This document shows, one piece after another, positions 1 to 8,299 of a stretch of 34,371 nt of DNA; the stretch's first letter is position 1; each line of letters opens with the position of its first letter. A program made the translations under genes and the position numbers. Source of the DNA: Candidatus Thioglobus autotrophicus (GTDB lineage: Bacteria; Pseudomonadota; Gammaproteobacteria; PS1; Pseudothioglobaceae); assembly GCA_022448455.1 (NCBI GenBank), contig JAKUUR010000017.1, forward strand, positions 1 to 34,371, written 5' to 3'. The notes beneath the pieces were generated by a model, which searched no databases, was not told where the DNA came from, and worked only from the letters and a program-made list of their open reading frames with translations.

Positions 1-555
1 CATCAATGAGCCATCATTGTCTATAGCTGAGACTCCTATAACTGCATAATCTACTTTGAATTGTCTAATAAAATCAGCTGTATTTTTTCCACTGACAGCA
101 CAATCTGAATTTCGGACCTTGCCTCCCGCCAACCAAACTTCAGCGTTATTAGATTGAGAAAAGACATTAACGATATTAATATTATTTGTAATTACTTTAA
201 GCCCTTGATGAGAAAGAAGTGATTGTGCCACTTGTTCCGTTGTTGTTCCTATGTTAATAACAATAGAAGAATTGTCTGGAATAATTGCAGCAACGGCATT
301 TGCAATTTCCTTTTTTTCATCACTGGCTAAAGATTTTCTAGATCTGTAAGCAACATTGTGCACCCTGGAAGAGTAAAAAGCGCCACCATGAGTGCGCGTT
401 AATAATTCTTGATCACACAAATTATTTATATCGCGTCGTATGGTTTGTTGAGTGACTTCAAATGTTTCAGCTAAATTTTCAACGCTTACATAACCTTCTT
501 CTGATGCAAGAGAAAGTAAGTCATGTTGGCGTTTGTTCAGTATTTCCATATTCAT
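1..555 (-). CDS. DeoR/GlpR-family transcriptional regulator (C-terminus off window)
   Basis: This is the 5' part of a sugar-responsive repressor; the gene runs off the left edge, so about 185 residues are visible. The N-terminal 60 residues form a DeoR winged helix-turn-helix: MEILNKRQHDLLSL, then VSVENLAETFEVTQQTIRRD, then LLTRTHGGA. The DeoRC sensor domain follows, with the INIGTTTEQVA phosphosugar-binding segment and an LAGGKVRN strand. I chose the start at 555; an in-frame ATG at 549 is equally possible. It is divergent from the ABC-transporter operon that starts at 970, so it very likely controls that operon and itself. DeoR-type regulators usually sense a phosphorylated sugar intermediate. 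YihW of sulfoglycolysis and GlpR belong to the same family. Family call is firm; effector is unknown. Confidence 0.9.
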   Translation of the reverse strand, partial: MNMEILNKRQHDLLSLASEEGYVSVENLAETFEVTQQTIRRDINNLCDQELLTRTHGGAFYSSRVHNVAYRSRKSLASDEKKEIANAVAAIIPDNSSIVINIGTTTEQVAQSLLSHQGLKVITNNINIVNVFSQSNNAEVWLAGGKVRNSDCAVSGKNTADFIRQFKVDYAVIGVSAIDNDGSLM

Positions 556-636
556 TATAGAAAAGAATAAGTACAAAACTAAATTATAGTGTAAATTTAA
601 TTGTTTTTCATTTTTTTTCTTATTTTTTCTAATAAG

Positions 637-665
637 TTGACAAACGAACATACTTCATATATATT
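637..665 (+). promoter_or_regulatory. Sigma-70 promoter for the sugar operon
   Basis: TTGACA at 637-642 and TATATT at 660-665 are separated by exactly 17 bases. Predicted transcription start is near 672, about 300 nt upstream of the binding-protein ATG. An operator-like half-site lies in the spacer, which fits repression by the divergent DeoR regulator. Confidence 0.6.
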
Positions 666-785
666 TGCTTTAAGTTTTGATATGATATGAAAAATATCGA
701 ACTTAATAGAATCCCATTAATTTTATTGGGAGTAAATCTATAAGGAAGTACAATTTGTAGCATAAATGTTTCGGTAACGACCTTT
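643..785 (+). promoter_or_regulatory. Candidate DeoR-type operator half-sites
   Basis: Three similar decamers are seen: AACGAACATA at 643-652 inside the promoter spacer, ATCGAACTTA at 696-705, and AACGACCTTT at 776-785. The last follows TTTCGGT, giving an imperfect TTTCG/CGACC inverted repeat. The first equals the half-site I recall for E. coli GlpR, a DeoR-family repressor. The first two are 53 bp apart, about five helical turns. Binding by the partial regulator at 1-555 is inference. Confidence 0.4.
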
Positions 786-793
786 GTTATAAT
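785..793 (+). promoter_or_regulatory. Extended -10 element, second promoter candidate
   Basis: TGTTATAAT is a perfect TGnTATAAT extended -10 with no good -35 at 16-18 bp. It would start a transcript near 800, and an operator-like repeat (768-785) lies just upstream. It may be a secondary start for the binding-protein operon. Confidence 0.4.
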
Positions 794-853
794 GCATACT
801 AGTGCGGGTTCTACCTATAATGAAACTTAGTTTTGTATACCTAACTTTAATTA

Positions 854-879
854 AATTCATGTATATCAATTCATGTATA
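854..879 (+). repeat. 12-bp direct repeat, 14-bp period
   Basis: AATTCATGTATA occurs at 854-865 and again at 868-879, within the leader of the sugar operon. It may be a protein-binding element or simple AT-rich duplication; nothing else shows its role. Confidence 0.5.
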
Positions 880-969
880 CTTGAACTCGATGAGTTATGT
901 AAAAATTGAGTTTTCAATGTTTATGTAATTATTGTAAATTTTTTATTAAATTAACTATCGGAGAGATAT

Positions 970-2220
970 ATGAAAAAAAGTATTTTATTGACATTTTTTC
1001 TTATCGTTTCCTCATTCAGTGTCTACGCAGCAGAGATAAAATTTGTTTGCTATCAAAACTCTAATGAGTGTGATGTTATTAAAGAAATGTCTGTCGTGTG
1101 GGAGTCTTCCACCGGTAATACAGTCAACATAGAGACTGTCAGCTACCAGGTTATAAGAGAACAACTCGAAAACGAACTAGAATCTGGCTCAGCACCTGAC
1201 GTCGCAAGAGTAACAAATCTGGGTGGGCTGAATAAGTTCTACTTAGATTTAACACCTTACGTAGATGCTTCATACTGGGAGAAAAATTATGGTGCTACTT
1301 TGCCATGGTACAGAAAACCTTCGGGTGATAATGGTATCTATGGTTGGCAAACTCAGTTAACGGTTACTGGCCCCTATGTCAATGTAACAATGTTTGAAGA
1401 TGCTGACGTTGAAATGCCTGAAGAGGGTGCGACTTGGGATGATTGGGCTGAGGCCTTGAGACAGGTTAAATCTGAGCTTGGTCTTACAGCTGGTCTTGCA
1501 ATGGATAGAACGGCACATAGATGGGCAGGTCCTGCCTTCTCATATGGAGCAAAATTTCATAAAGACGGTGTACCCATCCTAGTTGATGAAGGATTTAGAA
1601 AGTTTGCTGAGGTGTTTGTTGGTTGGCACGAAGAAGGCTTGATGCCTGCAGAAGGCTGGCCTGCAGGAGCTGGCACTGCGTATAAAAATGCTGCGCCTCT
1701 GTTCTTAGATGGCACTGTAGCAATGCACATGTCAGGATCATGGATGTTAGGCAATTATGACAAAAACATCACTGACTTTGAATGGAAGGTTGTACCAATT
1801 CCTTGCGGTCCAGGTGGATGTGGAGCAATGCCAGGAGGTTCTGGTGTAGTTGCATTCAAGTCAACCAAGCATCCAGAAGTGGCTGCTTCTTATGTTGACT
1901 TCCTAGCGCAGACTGGTAGTTCTGGACATTTTGCTGCAAGCACAAGCAATATTACAGCGCACCAAGGTTTGCAAAAGTTAGGTATCGACTATTCAGGTGT
2001 TAGCCCTGTTGTTTCTGCGGGTCTTTCAACCTTTGCAGCCAATGCAGGAAAGGCGGCCGAATCAACTCCGCAAGCCTACTGGTTCCAAGGTTACAACAAA
2101 AACTTTGCCATTTATGGCATTGTTCCTGACTACATAACTAAAGCTATTACGGGTGAAATGAGCCTAGATGATGCTTTAAATGCAATAGATGCAGATGTAG
2201 CAGCCAAGATTGCTGAATAG
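970..2220 (+). CDS. Extracellular sugar-binding protein of ABC transporter (family 1)
   Basis: This is the periplasmic solute-binding protein that delivers a sugar to the permeases encoded just downstream. It is 416 residues long, typical for the family 1 (MalE/UgpB-like) group. A signal peptide covers residues 1-20 with cleavage after VYA. The N-lobe strand begins EIKFVCYQ, SGSAPDVARV marks the usual ligand-side loop, and the C-lobe has MHMSGSWMLGN followed by a Gly-rich PGGSGVVAF segment, as in sugar binders. The start is fixed by GGAGAG at 960-965, 4 nt ahead of the ATG. It is the first gene of the operon and is followed by a hairpin that probably raises its level over the permeases. Ligand is unknown; SmoF, which binds sulfoquinovosyl glycerol, belongs to this general group. 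Confidence 0.9.
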   Translation: MKKSILLTFFLIVSSFSVYAAEIKFVCYQNSNECDVIKEMSVVWESSTGNTVNIETVSYQVIREQLENELESGSAPDVARVTNLGGLNKFYLDLTPYVDASYWEKNYGATLPWYRKPSGDNGIYGWQTQLTVTGPYVNVTMFEDADVEMPEEGATWDDWAEALRQVKSELGLTAGLAMDRTAHRWAGPAFSYGAKFHKDGVPILVDEGFRKFAEVFVGWHEEGLMPAEGWPAGAGTAYKNAAPLFLDGTVAMHMSGSWMLGNYDKNITDFEWKVVPIPCGPGGCGAMPGGSGVVAFKSTKHPEVAASYVDFLAQTGSSGHFAASTSNITAHQGLQKLGIDYSGVSPVVSAGLSTFAANAGKAAESTPQAYWFQGYNKNFAIYGIVPDYITKAITGEMSLDDALNAIDADVAAKIAE

Positions 2221-2253
2221 AGTATATTAAGTCAAGATTGGTTACAAAAAACT

Positions 2254-2279
2254 TAAGGCCGTCTCTTATGGCGGCCTTA
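2254..2279 (+). terminator. Intra-operon hairpin after the binding-protein gene
   Basis: TAAGGCCG (2254-2261) pairs perfectly with CGGCCTTA (2272-2279), an 8-bp GC-rich stem that can be extended inside by a G-T and a C-G pair. It is followed only by TTTATG, a weak U-tract. Its place between binding-protein and permease genes suggests partial termination or protection of the upstream mRNA from 3' decay, the usual way binding proteins are made in excess. Confidence 0.65.
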
Positions 2280-2304
2280 TTTATGTTAATGCTTAACTTT
2301 CAAA

Positions 2305-3360
2305 ATGCTAGATAACTTATTAAATATTAATAATTGGTATTTTGTTTCTTTTTTCTATCTTTTAATTGGCTTTCTTTTATCAAGGGATGTTGTTGGACTG
2401 ACGCCAAGACTGATGGCCATAGTAGGATGGCCGATTGAACTTTCACAGAAGGTGGCAGGAACGAAGGCCTTGCCTTACTTGTTCTTATTTCCAAATTTAT
2501 TAATTTTTGGTCTCTTCACTTTCATGCCATTATTTATGAATTTTGGCTTTTCTTTGACGGACGGCGCAAGTATCAATTTTTCATCTAGAGATTATTCCGG
2601 ACTAGATAACCTTGCCAGGCTCGTATCAGAAACACAAATAGATGTTGGAATTCAAAATATGGAGGATGATAAATTTATGGCTGCAGCAGCAGACACATTT
2701 GTCTTTGTCGTTTTTCAAGTCCCAATCATGATTCTAATCGCTCTTTTTACTGCCATTGTTCTGAACAGGGAAATTGTTGGCAGGGGTTTTTGGAGGGCGG
2801 TATTCTTTTATCCTGTAATGTTAAGTCCAGTTGTAGTTGCTTTTTTGTGGACTTTGATTCTCAAGAGGCAGGGGCTTTTGTCTCAAACACTTATTGATTG
2901 GAATTGGATTAGCGAGCCTATTCAGTGGCTGGTTGATCCGTCCTGGACAATGTTTTGGTCTGTTTTTGTATACACTTGGGCTCATCTGGGTTTCTATATG
3001 TTGATATTGCTTGCAGGGCTGCAGTCCATCCCGAGGGATCTGTATGAAGCCGCTGAGATGGATGGCACCTCTGACCAACGCGTTTTTTGGAGGATAACAT
3101 TGCCGCTATTAATGCCAATTTTATTGGTAGTAACGGTTTTATCTTTGATAAAGGCTGTTCAAGCTTTTGAGGAATTGTTCGCCTTGCAAGTTGGTTGGGT
3201 GTCTCTTGTTTCTTACATTTTTGAGACCTCAGGCTTAAGGGGTCAAAAGACCGTATTCGGCTTAGGGATCGCTGCAATGGCGTCACTAATTGTGGCGCTA
3301 GTACTGGTCATTCTTTCTTTACTGCAATTCTATCTTACTAGGAGGCAAGTGAAGTTATGA
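2305..3360 (+). CDS. Sugar ABC transporter permease, MalF/UgpA type
   Basis: This is an inner-membrane permease subunit of 351 residues. Hydrophobic segments are visible near residues 10-25, 55-80, 130-155, 165-185, 215-240, 270-295 and 320-345. The cytoplasmic EAA loop, which contacts the ATPase, is EAAEMDGTSDQRVFWRITLP near residues 249-268. The first hydrophobic stretch (residues 1-45) is an N-terminal extension ahead of the usual first helix LPYLFLFPNLLIFGLF. The stop codon overlaps the next permease start (ATGA), so the two are translationally coupled. The ABC permease assignment is secure; sugar specificity is not readable. Confidence 0.92.
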   Translation: MLDNLLNINNWYFVSFFYLLIGFLLSRDVVGLTPRLMAIVGWPIELSQKVAGTKALPYLFLFPNLLIFGLFTFMPLFMNFGFSLTDGASINFSSRDYSGLDNLARLVSETQIDVGIQNMEDDKFMAAAADTFVFVVFQVPIMILIALFTAIVLNREIVGRGFWRAVFFYPVMLSPVVVAFLWTLILKRQGLLSQTLIDWNWISEPIQWLVDPSWTMFWSVFVYTWAHLGFYMLILLAGLQSIPRDLYEAAEMDGTSDQRVFWRITLPLLMPILLVVTVLSLIKAVQAFEELFALQVGWVSLVSYIFETSGLRGQKTVFGLGIAAMASLIVALVLVILSLLQFYLTRRQVKL

Positions 3361-4793
3361 CTGCAGTTATTAATTTCTTTACTAGAACTCAGGGCAAAAA
3401 GAAGCTAAGTCTTGTCGATTGGGTATCTTATATTTTTCTATTTCTTGGCTTTTTAATTATTTTTCTGCCAGTCTTGTGGCTCATATTAAATTCAATTAAG
3501 TCGCAATTCTTGTTACAAAAGTTAGACACAAATTTGTTGCCAATGGACTATGAGAGGATTGGAAGGGCGACTGTTTATGGTCCCGAGGGTAAAGAGATAT
3601 TTATGATGAAAGATTTACCTTCTTGGGTCTTGTATTGGAGCGATTTGAGTGAAGATAAAAGATCTCAGCACGATGTTGAGTCATTTATTTCTCAATATGG
3701 CGACAAAGAGTTTTATGCACTGAGAAGCCATTTTGGACTAGTTCCTGGACAATCCAAAGAGCTAATAATTAATAAAAATTTACCAGAATGGCTAATTAGA
3801 TATCCAAGCATGTTCCCAAGCGCTAAAAAGGAATATGACCCCGAATCCGTAATCAGTGTGTTAAACATTGAAGAGGTTAGGTTGTTGTCAGAATATTTAG
3901 GGCTTAAACCCTATAAGCCTAATGGCTTTACATCGCAAATTTTCGTCACTACAGTTGACCCTGAAACCAGTGAAGTTACAGAGTACTCAGTAAGCAGAAT
4001 TAACACAAATAACGACACAGTGAATGCTAGATTAATTAGCAATCCGCAGGCTGGGATAGTGAAATTACCAAAAAATGAAATCATTCTAAACAGAAGCTTT
4101 AAGCCATCCTGGATTAACTATAGCGACCCATTAACTCAAAACGTTCCTAACATGGACTTTAATGCGGTTAGGTGTCTCAATAATTCCGTTTTTGTGACCA
4201 TCGTGGCAACCTTAATAACTCTTTTAATAAATTCCATGGCGGCCTTTGCTCTTTCAAAATACCGGTTCAATGGTCAAGTCATTTTTTTTATAATTATATT
4301 GATTACCCTGATGGTGCCCGCTTCTGTGCTGATTGTCGGTATATTCAAAATGGTGTCGTTAACCGGTTTATCGGGGTCTTTATGGGGGGTCATAATTCCT
4401 GGTGCAGCAACCCCTACGGGGGTATTTATGCTGCGGCAGTATATGCTGACAATTCCAGATGAGTTGTTAGAGGCTGCAAGAATGGATGCTGCTAGTGAGT
4501 GGACAATCTATTGGCGCATAGTTCTCCCTCTGGCGCTCCCCGCGATAGCTGTACTTGGAATCTTGTCGATAATATGGCGGTGGAACGACTTAATACTGCC
4601 AATGATAGCTGTTTCGACGACCAAGGCCGCCTATACAATACAGCTTTGTTTATTAGACTTTCAAGGCGAATACATTGGACAGGAACACTACCAATTGGCG
4701 ATGACAGTGGTGAGTTTAATTCCCACGACTCTGGTATTCATTTTTCTGCAAAAGTATATTACAACTGGAATATCAACAACAGGAATAAAATAG
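3357..4793 (+). CDS. Sugar ABC transporter permease, MalG type, with large periplasmic insertion
   Basis: This is the second permease subunit, 478 residues against about 280-300 for ordinary MalG proteins. The first helix is residues 22-45. The next helices begin only near residue 274 and run to the C-terminus, with the EAA loop EAARMDAASEWTIYWRIVLP at 372-391. The extra 215 or so residues (about 50-265) lie between helix 1 and helix 2 and should face the periplasm. The insertion contains a degenerate internal duplication: DLPSWVLYW plus HDVESFISQYGDKE at 86-118, and NLPEWLIRY plus YDPESVISVLNIEE at 141-173; a third trace, FKPSWINYSDPL, is at 248-259. AglG-like alpha-glucoside permeases also carry loops here, but I cannot say this one is homologous. 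Four-base overlap with the preceding permease gene. Confidence 0.92.
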   Translation: MTAVINFFTRTQGKKKLSLVDWVSYIFLFLGFLIIFLPVLWLILNSIKSQFLLQKLDTNLLPMDYERIGRATVYGPEGKEIFMMKDLPSWVLYWSDLSEDKRSQHDVESFISQYGDKEFYALRSHFGLVPGQSKELIINKNLPEWLIRYPSMFPSAKKEYDPESVISVLNIEEVRLLSEYLGLKPYKPNGFTSQIFVTTVDPETSEVTEYSVSRINTNNDTVNARLISNPQAGIVKLPKNEIILNRSFKPSWINYSDPLTQNVPNMDFNAVRCLNNSVFVTIVATLITLLINSMAAFALSKYRFNGQVIFFIIILITLMVPASVLIVGIFKMVSLTGLSGSLWGVIIPGAATPTGVFMLRQYMLTIPDELLEAARMDAASEWTIYWRIVLPLALPAIAVLGILSIIWRWNDLILPMIAVSTTKAAYTIQLCLLDFQGEYIGQEHYQLAMTVVSLIPTTLVFIFLQKYITTGISTTGIK

Positions 4794-4797
4794 CATT

Positions 4798-5826
4798 ATG
4801 GCAAATCTTAAGCTTATAGATATAAAAAAATCTTACGGAAAAACACAAGTTATTCATGGGGTAACGCTTGAAGTTTTAGATGGCGAGTTTTGCGTTCTGG
4901 TAGGCCCGTCGGGTTGCGGTAAATCGACCCTGCTTAGGATGATTGCTGGTCTAGAGGCGATTAATGATGGTGCAATACTTATTGATGAAAATAAAGTTAA
5001 TGATATATCCGCAGCTAAAAGGGGATTAGCGATGGTTTTTCAGTCATATGCATTGTATCCACATATGAGTGTACGCCAAAACCTTGCCTTCGGTCTGGAG
5101 AATTTAAAGCTAGACAAAACAGAAATTGAAAAAAGAATCCAAGAGGCTGCCAGACTGCTTAGGATGGAAAAGTATTTGAAGAGGCGTCCTGGACAGCTGT
5201 CCGGCGGACAGATGCAGAGAGTTGCAATTGGAAGGGCTATTGTGAGGGAGCCTTCCATGTATTTGTTTGACGAGCCATTATCAAATCTAGACGCCGAGCT
5301 AAGGGTAGCAACCCGTGTTGAGCTGAAAGCTTTACATAAAAGATTAGGAAATACAATGGTTTATGTTACCCATGACCAGGTCGAGGCGATGACAATGGCT
5401 GACAAGATTGTAGTTTTGAATGAAGGGATTATCGAGCAAGTGGGCGCCCCATTAGAGCTTTATAATAGTCCGGCCAATATATTTGTTGCGGGATTTATCG
5501 GTTCCCCAAAAATGAACTTTTTGGACTACTCATCACTCCCTGAGAGTCTCAAAAAATTGGCCCCAAAAAACTCATCCACTTTTGGTATTAGGCCAGAACA
5601 CCTCTCACTCAGAGATGAAAATTCACTCCCTCTAGAGGTTAATAGTGTCGAACAATTGGGCTCTGACAGCTACCTCTACGGAGTCACCATTGGGGGACAG
5701 GAATTATCTATCAAGCTGAATAATCAAACCGATATTAGGGCTCAACAGAAGATTGATGTCGGTTTTGACCTGGACAATGCGCACTGGTTTGCTTCGACAG
5801 GCGAATCTCTTAAGTTAGATTATTAG
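4798..5826 (+). CDS. Sugar ABC transporter ATP-binding protein, MalK/UgpC type
   Basis: This is the ATPase that drives the importer. It is 342 residues, slightly short for MalK-like proteins (about 360). Walker A GPSGCGKS is at 36-43, Q-loop FQSYALYPH at 81-89, signature LSGGQMQRV at 134-142, Walker B MYLFDEP at 154-160, D-loop SNLDAE at 162-167 and switch His in THD at 191-193. The C-terminal TOBE/regulatory domain begins near FIGSPKMNF (residue 234) and contains FGIRPEHLSL. Only 4 nt separate it from the permease stop codon. The next gene starts 80 nt downstream, so catabolic genes probably share the transcript. Confidence 0.94.
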   Translation: MANLKLIDIKKSYGKTQVIHGVTLEVLDGEFCVLVGPSGCGKSTLLRMIAGLEAINDGAILIDENKVNDISAAKRGLAMVFQSYALYPHMSVRQNLAFGLENLKLDKTEIEKRIQEAARLLRMEKYLKRRPGQLSGGQMQRVAIGRAIVREPSMYLFDEPLSNLDAELRVATRVELKALHKRLGNTMVYVTHDQVEAMTMADKIVVLNEGIIEQVGAPLELYNSPANIFVAGFIGSPKMNFLDYSSLPESLKKLAPKNSSTFGIRPEHLSLRDENSLPLEVNSVEQLGSDSYLYGVTIGGQELSIKLNNQTDIRAQQKIDVGFDLDNAHWFASTGESLKLDY

Positions 5827-5906
5827 CTATGGTATTGATTTTCTTAGTTGATTTCTAGGCAATATATAGCAATTACATAACTTAACAAAAAACAATAAAA
5901 TTCAAC

Positions 5907-6929
5907 ATGACAAAACCTGCACTTGGAAAGCTAATACATTTAAAAAAACTCTGTACAGATAATGGTCACTTTCAAATGCTTGCAATTGATCAAAGACCGC
6001 CTATTTTTAATATTATTACAGCTGCTAAAGAAAGAAAATATAAATATGAAGAGGTGGTCGAGTGTAAAAAATTAATTGCTTCTAATCTGTCTCATTTAGC
6101 TACTGCTATCCTTATGGATCCGCACTATTCTATTCCTAATATTCTTAAATATAATAACTCTAAAGGCCTGGTTATCACACTTGAAGATCATGACTTTATA
6201 GAGACAAGAAATGGTCGATATTCTAAGAATATTTATAATTGGACGATAGAAAAAATAAAAAAAGTTGGCGGAGATGCGGTTAAAGTTTTGGCATGGTATA
6301 GGCCTGATGCTGAGCAAAAATCTCTTGATCATCAACATAAGTATGTGCAGAAAATAGGTGAAGAATGCGAAAAATACTGCATACCGTTTCTATTAGAGCT
6401 TCTCGTATATCCTTTTCAAAACGATATTCATCACAGCAGAGACTACAAAGAACAAAAGCAGAAAAATACAAGGCATATAATTGACAGTGTGAAAGAATTT
6501 GCCCAGGATAAATATAAAGTTGATATTTTTAAATTAGAGAGCCCAGTGGATAGTAGTAATTTAGAAAATGGTATTACAGAAGAGACAGAAATAGCTTTCA
6601 AAGAACTAGCTCAGGCTACAAATCACAAGCCTTGGGTTGTACTTTCGTCAGGAATGGATAAAATATCTTTTTATAAATGTTTGGAGTTGGCCTATAAAAA
6701 TGGCGCGTCTGGTTATCTAGCCGGAAGAACCATTTGGTATGATTCATTTCATCACTACCCTGATATCTCAAAAGTTGATAATGGCTTAAAAAAGGAGTCA
6801 GTAAAGTACATAAAAAAAATTAATGATTTAACTGCTCGCAATGCTCACTCTCTAAAAACATATTTTGAAAATGGCTTTAAAATTCATAAGCCAGAACAGT
6901 TTACTCAAGACTTTGGAGGCTTTAAATGA
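5907..6929 (+). CDS. Class I aldolase of the LacD/YihT (DhnA) family
   Basis: Predicted Schiff-base aldolase of 340 residues that splits a phosphorylated ketose to a three-carbon phosphate and an aldehyde. The substrate-side motif MLAIDQR is at 24-30, GGDAVKVLAWY at 121-131, the likely Schiff-base lysine is K209 in DIFKLESPV, and the phosphate or anion-binding end has VVLSSGMD (244-251) and GASGYLAGRTIW (266-277). From memory, the first half resembles tagatose-1,6-bisphosphate aldolase LacD (ILMDPHYSIP, IGEECEKYCIPFLLEL). LSSGMD and GASGYLAGR look more like sulfofructose-1-phosphate aldolase YihT. It overlaps the next gene by 4 nt. Tagatose-bisphosphate or an inositol-pathway intermediate are alternatives; the isomerase and PfkB kinase nearby favour a ketose-phosphate. 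Confidence 0.85.
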   Translation: MTKPALGKLIHLKKLCTDNGHFQMLAIDQRPPIFNIITAAKERKYKYEEVVECKKLIASNLSHLATAILMDPHYSIPNILKYNNSKGLVITLEDHDFIETRNGRYSKNIYNWTIEKIKKVGGDAVKVLAWYRPDAEQKSLDHQHKYVQKIGEECEKYCIPFLLELLVYPFQNDIHHSRDYKEQKQKNTRHIIDSVKEFAQDKYKVDIFKLESPVDSSNLENGITEETEIAFKELAQATNHKPWVVLSSGMDKISFYKCLELAYKNGASGYLAGRTIWYDSFHHYPDISKVDNGLKKESVKYIKKINDLTARNAHSLKTYFENGFKIHKPEQFTQDFGGFK

Positions 6930-8299
6930 TTGGATACTTGGCGCTAGCAAGAGAAACTTTTGATGTTGATTTTGCTGAATCAAAATTTAGTGAAGCTAAA
7001 AATCTATTGAAGTCTATCACTTCTGAAGCTTTAGGCTTTAATCAATTGATTACTAACGATGATATTGCTAAAAAAGCTTTGGATTTTTTTGGTAAGAATG
7101 AATGTGACAAAATTTTCCTATTTCAAACAACTTTTACTGATGCAAAATTTATTTTAAATTTTGCACAAGATGTAAAAAAGCCAATTTGTATTGTTTCGTT
7201 TCCTGAGCCAAGGACTGGCGGCAGATTGAGATTGAATTCTATTTGTGGGCTTAATCTTGGAATGCACTCCCTAATTAAAAATAACATTTCACCTGAATTT
7301 ATTATCATGGAGGCAGATAGTAAAGCTAATAAACTATCATTTTCTCAATTCATTGAAAGTAATAATAGCGTGAAAACTCCATGGAAAAAAGCCACAACAG
7401 ATAGGAATCAGTCAAATTTTACTGATACTGTTGGTATGCAAAAAATTGGCGTAATCGGGACAAGGCCTGAAGGCTTCGATACCTGTGACTATGATTCAGT
7501 TGAAGTAAAAGATAAGCTTAATGTTTCTCTCATTGATATAGATTTGGATGAACTATTTGAGGAATCAAGAAATGTCAACAACAGCACAATTGCAGCTACA
7601 AAAAAAAGGATTGCGAGCTACCTTGAAGGAACCCAAGAGCTTGAGCAGGATGAGTTTGACAAGAGCATTTCAATTTACCATGGCTTGGATAGTTTAAAAG
7701 AGAAGCACAACCTGGATGCTTTTGCAATTAGATGTTGGCCCGAAACATTCACTGAATATGGATGTGCGTCTTGCGGCCCTATGGCCATGATGAATGAAAA
7801 GAAGGTTAGTTGCGCTTGCGAGGCGGACGTTTTGGGAGGTATTAGTTGCAATATACTTAATCAAATCAATGATAGGCCATCATTGTTGGTTGATATAGTT
7901 GATGTTGACAAAGCCGATAATTCTCTTGTTTTTTGGCATTGTGGTTTGGCGCCAATCAGTATGGCAAAAGAAGGCACCGCTAAATCTGGAATTCATTCAA
8001 ACAGAAAGAAGCCTTTGCTTCATGACTTTAGTTTTAAAGCTGGGGAAATAACCATTTTTCGAGTCTCCAAAGCACGAAATAAGCTACAATTTTTTGTATT
8101 AAAGGGAACGGTTATAGATAGGCCAAATTCTTTTTCCGGAACATCAGGCGTAATCAGTTTGGGTCCTGATAGTGCCCATAAAGCAGAGCAGATGTTTAAA
8201 GGAGGGCTAGAGCATCATGTGGCCTTTACTTATGGCGACGTATCTGATCAATTAGTTCATCTTGGCAATCAAATGGACATTCCAACTTATACGCTATGA
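6926..8299 (+). CDS. L-fucose/L-arabinose isomerase-fold protein, candidate aldose-ketose isomerase
   Basis: 457-residue member of the fucose/arabinose isomerase superfamily, expected to interconvert an aldose and a ketose with a divalent metal. The N-terminal domain carries SFPEPRTGGRLRLNS (91-105) and KIGVIGTRPEGFDTC (173-187). The C-terminal catalytic domain has CWPE (270-273), CACEADVLGG (296-305) and WHCG (337-340), whose Glu and His residues are the likely metal ligands by analogy with FucI/AraI. A Cys-rich patch (C270, C280, C283, C296, C298) is notable. Start overlaps the aldolase stop and its own stop overlaps the next start (ATGA both times), so it is tightly coupled to its neighbours. 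To my recollection the isomerase of transaldolase-type sulfoglycolysis is also of this superfamily. Real substrate unknown. Confidence 0.8.
   Translation: MIGYLALARETFDVDFAESKFSEAKNLLKSITSEALGFNQLITNDDIAKKALDFFGKNECDKIFLFQTTFTDAKFILNFAQDVKKPICIVSFPEPRTGGRLRLNSICGLNLGMHSLIKNNISPEFIIMEADSKANKLSFSQFIESNNSVKTPWKKATTDRNQSNFTDTVGMQKIGVIGTRPEGFDTCDYDSVEVKDKLNVSLIDIDLDELFEESRNVNNSTIAATKKRIASYLEGTQELEQDEFDKSISIYHGLDSLKEKHNLDAFAIRCWPETFTEYGCASCGPMAMMNEKKVSCACEADVLGGISCNILNQINDRPSLLVDIVDVDKADNSLVFWHCGLAPISMAKEGTAKSGIHSNRKKPLLHDFSFKAGEITIFRVSKARNKLQFFVLKGTVIDRPNSFSGTSGVISLGPDSAHKAEQMFKGGLEHHVAFTYGDVSDQLVHLGNQMDIPTYTL

Larger units (their letters stand above)
556..969. other. Divergent regulatory region between regulator and sugar operon
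   Basis: This is the only gene-free stretch above 300 bases. It is very AT-rich and holds no convincing ORF. It contains a near-consensus plus-strand promoter at 637-665, an extended -10 at 785-793, a second TATAAT at 816-821, three CGAA/CGAC-type half-sites (see operator entry) and a 12-bp direct repeat at 854-879. A minus-strand TATAAT at 583-588 could serve the regulator gene. The leader of the sugar operon would be 170-300 nt long. Confidence 0.6.

Noticed and set aside
970-5826. Glycerol-3-phosphate (Ugp) importer under a GlpR-like regulator
   Set aside because: The ATPase and regulator are compatible, but the linked isomerase, kinase and aldolase point to a hexose-like sugar and no glycerol-phosphate enzyme is present.
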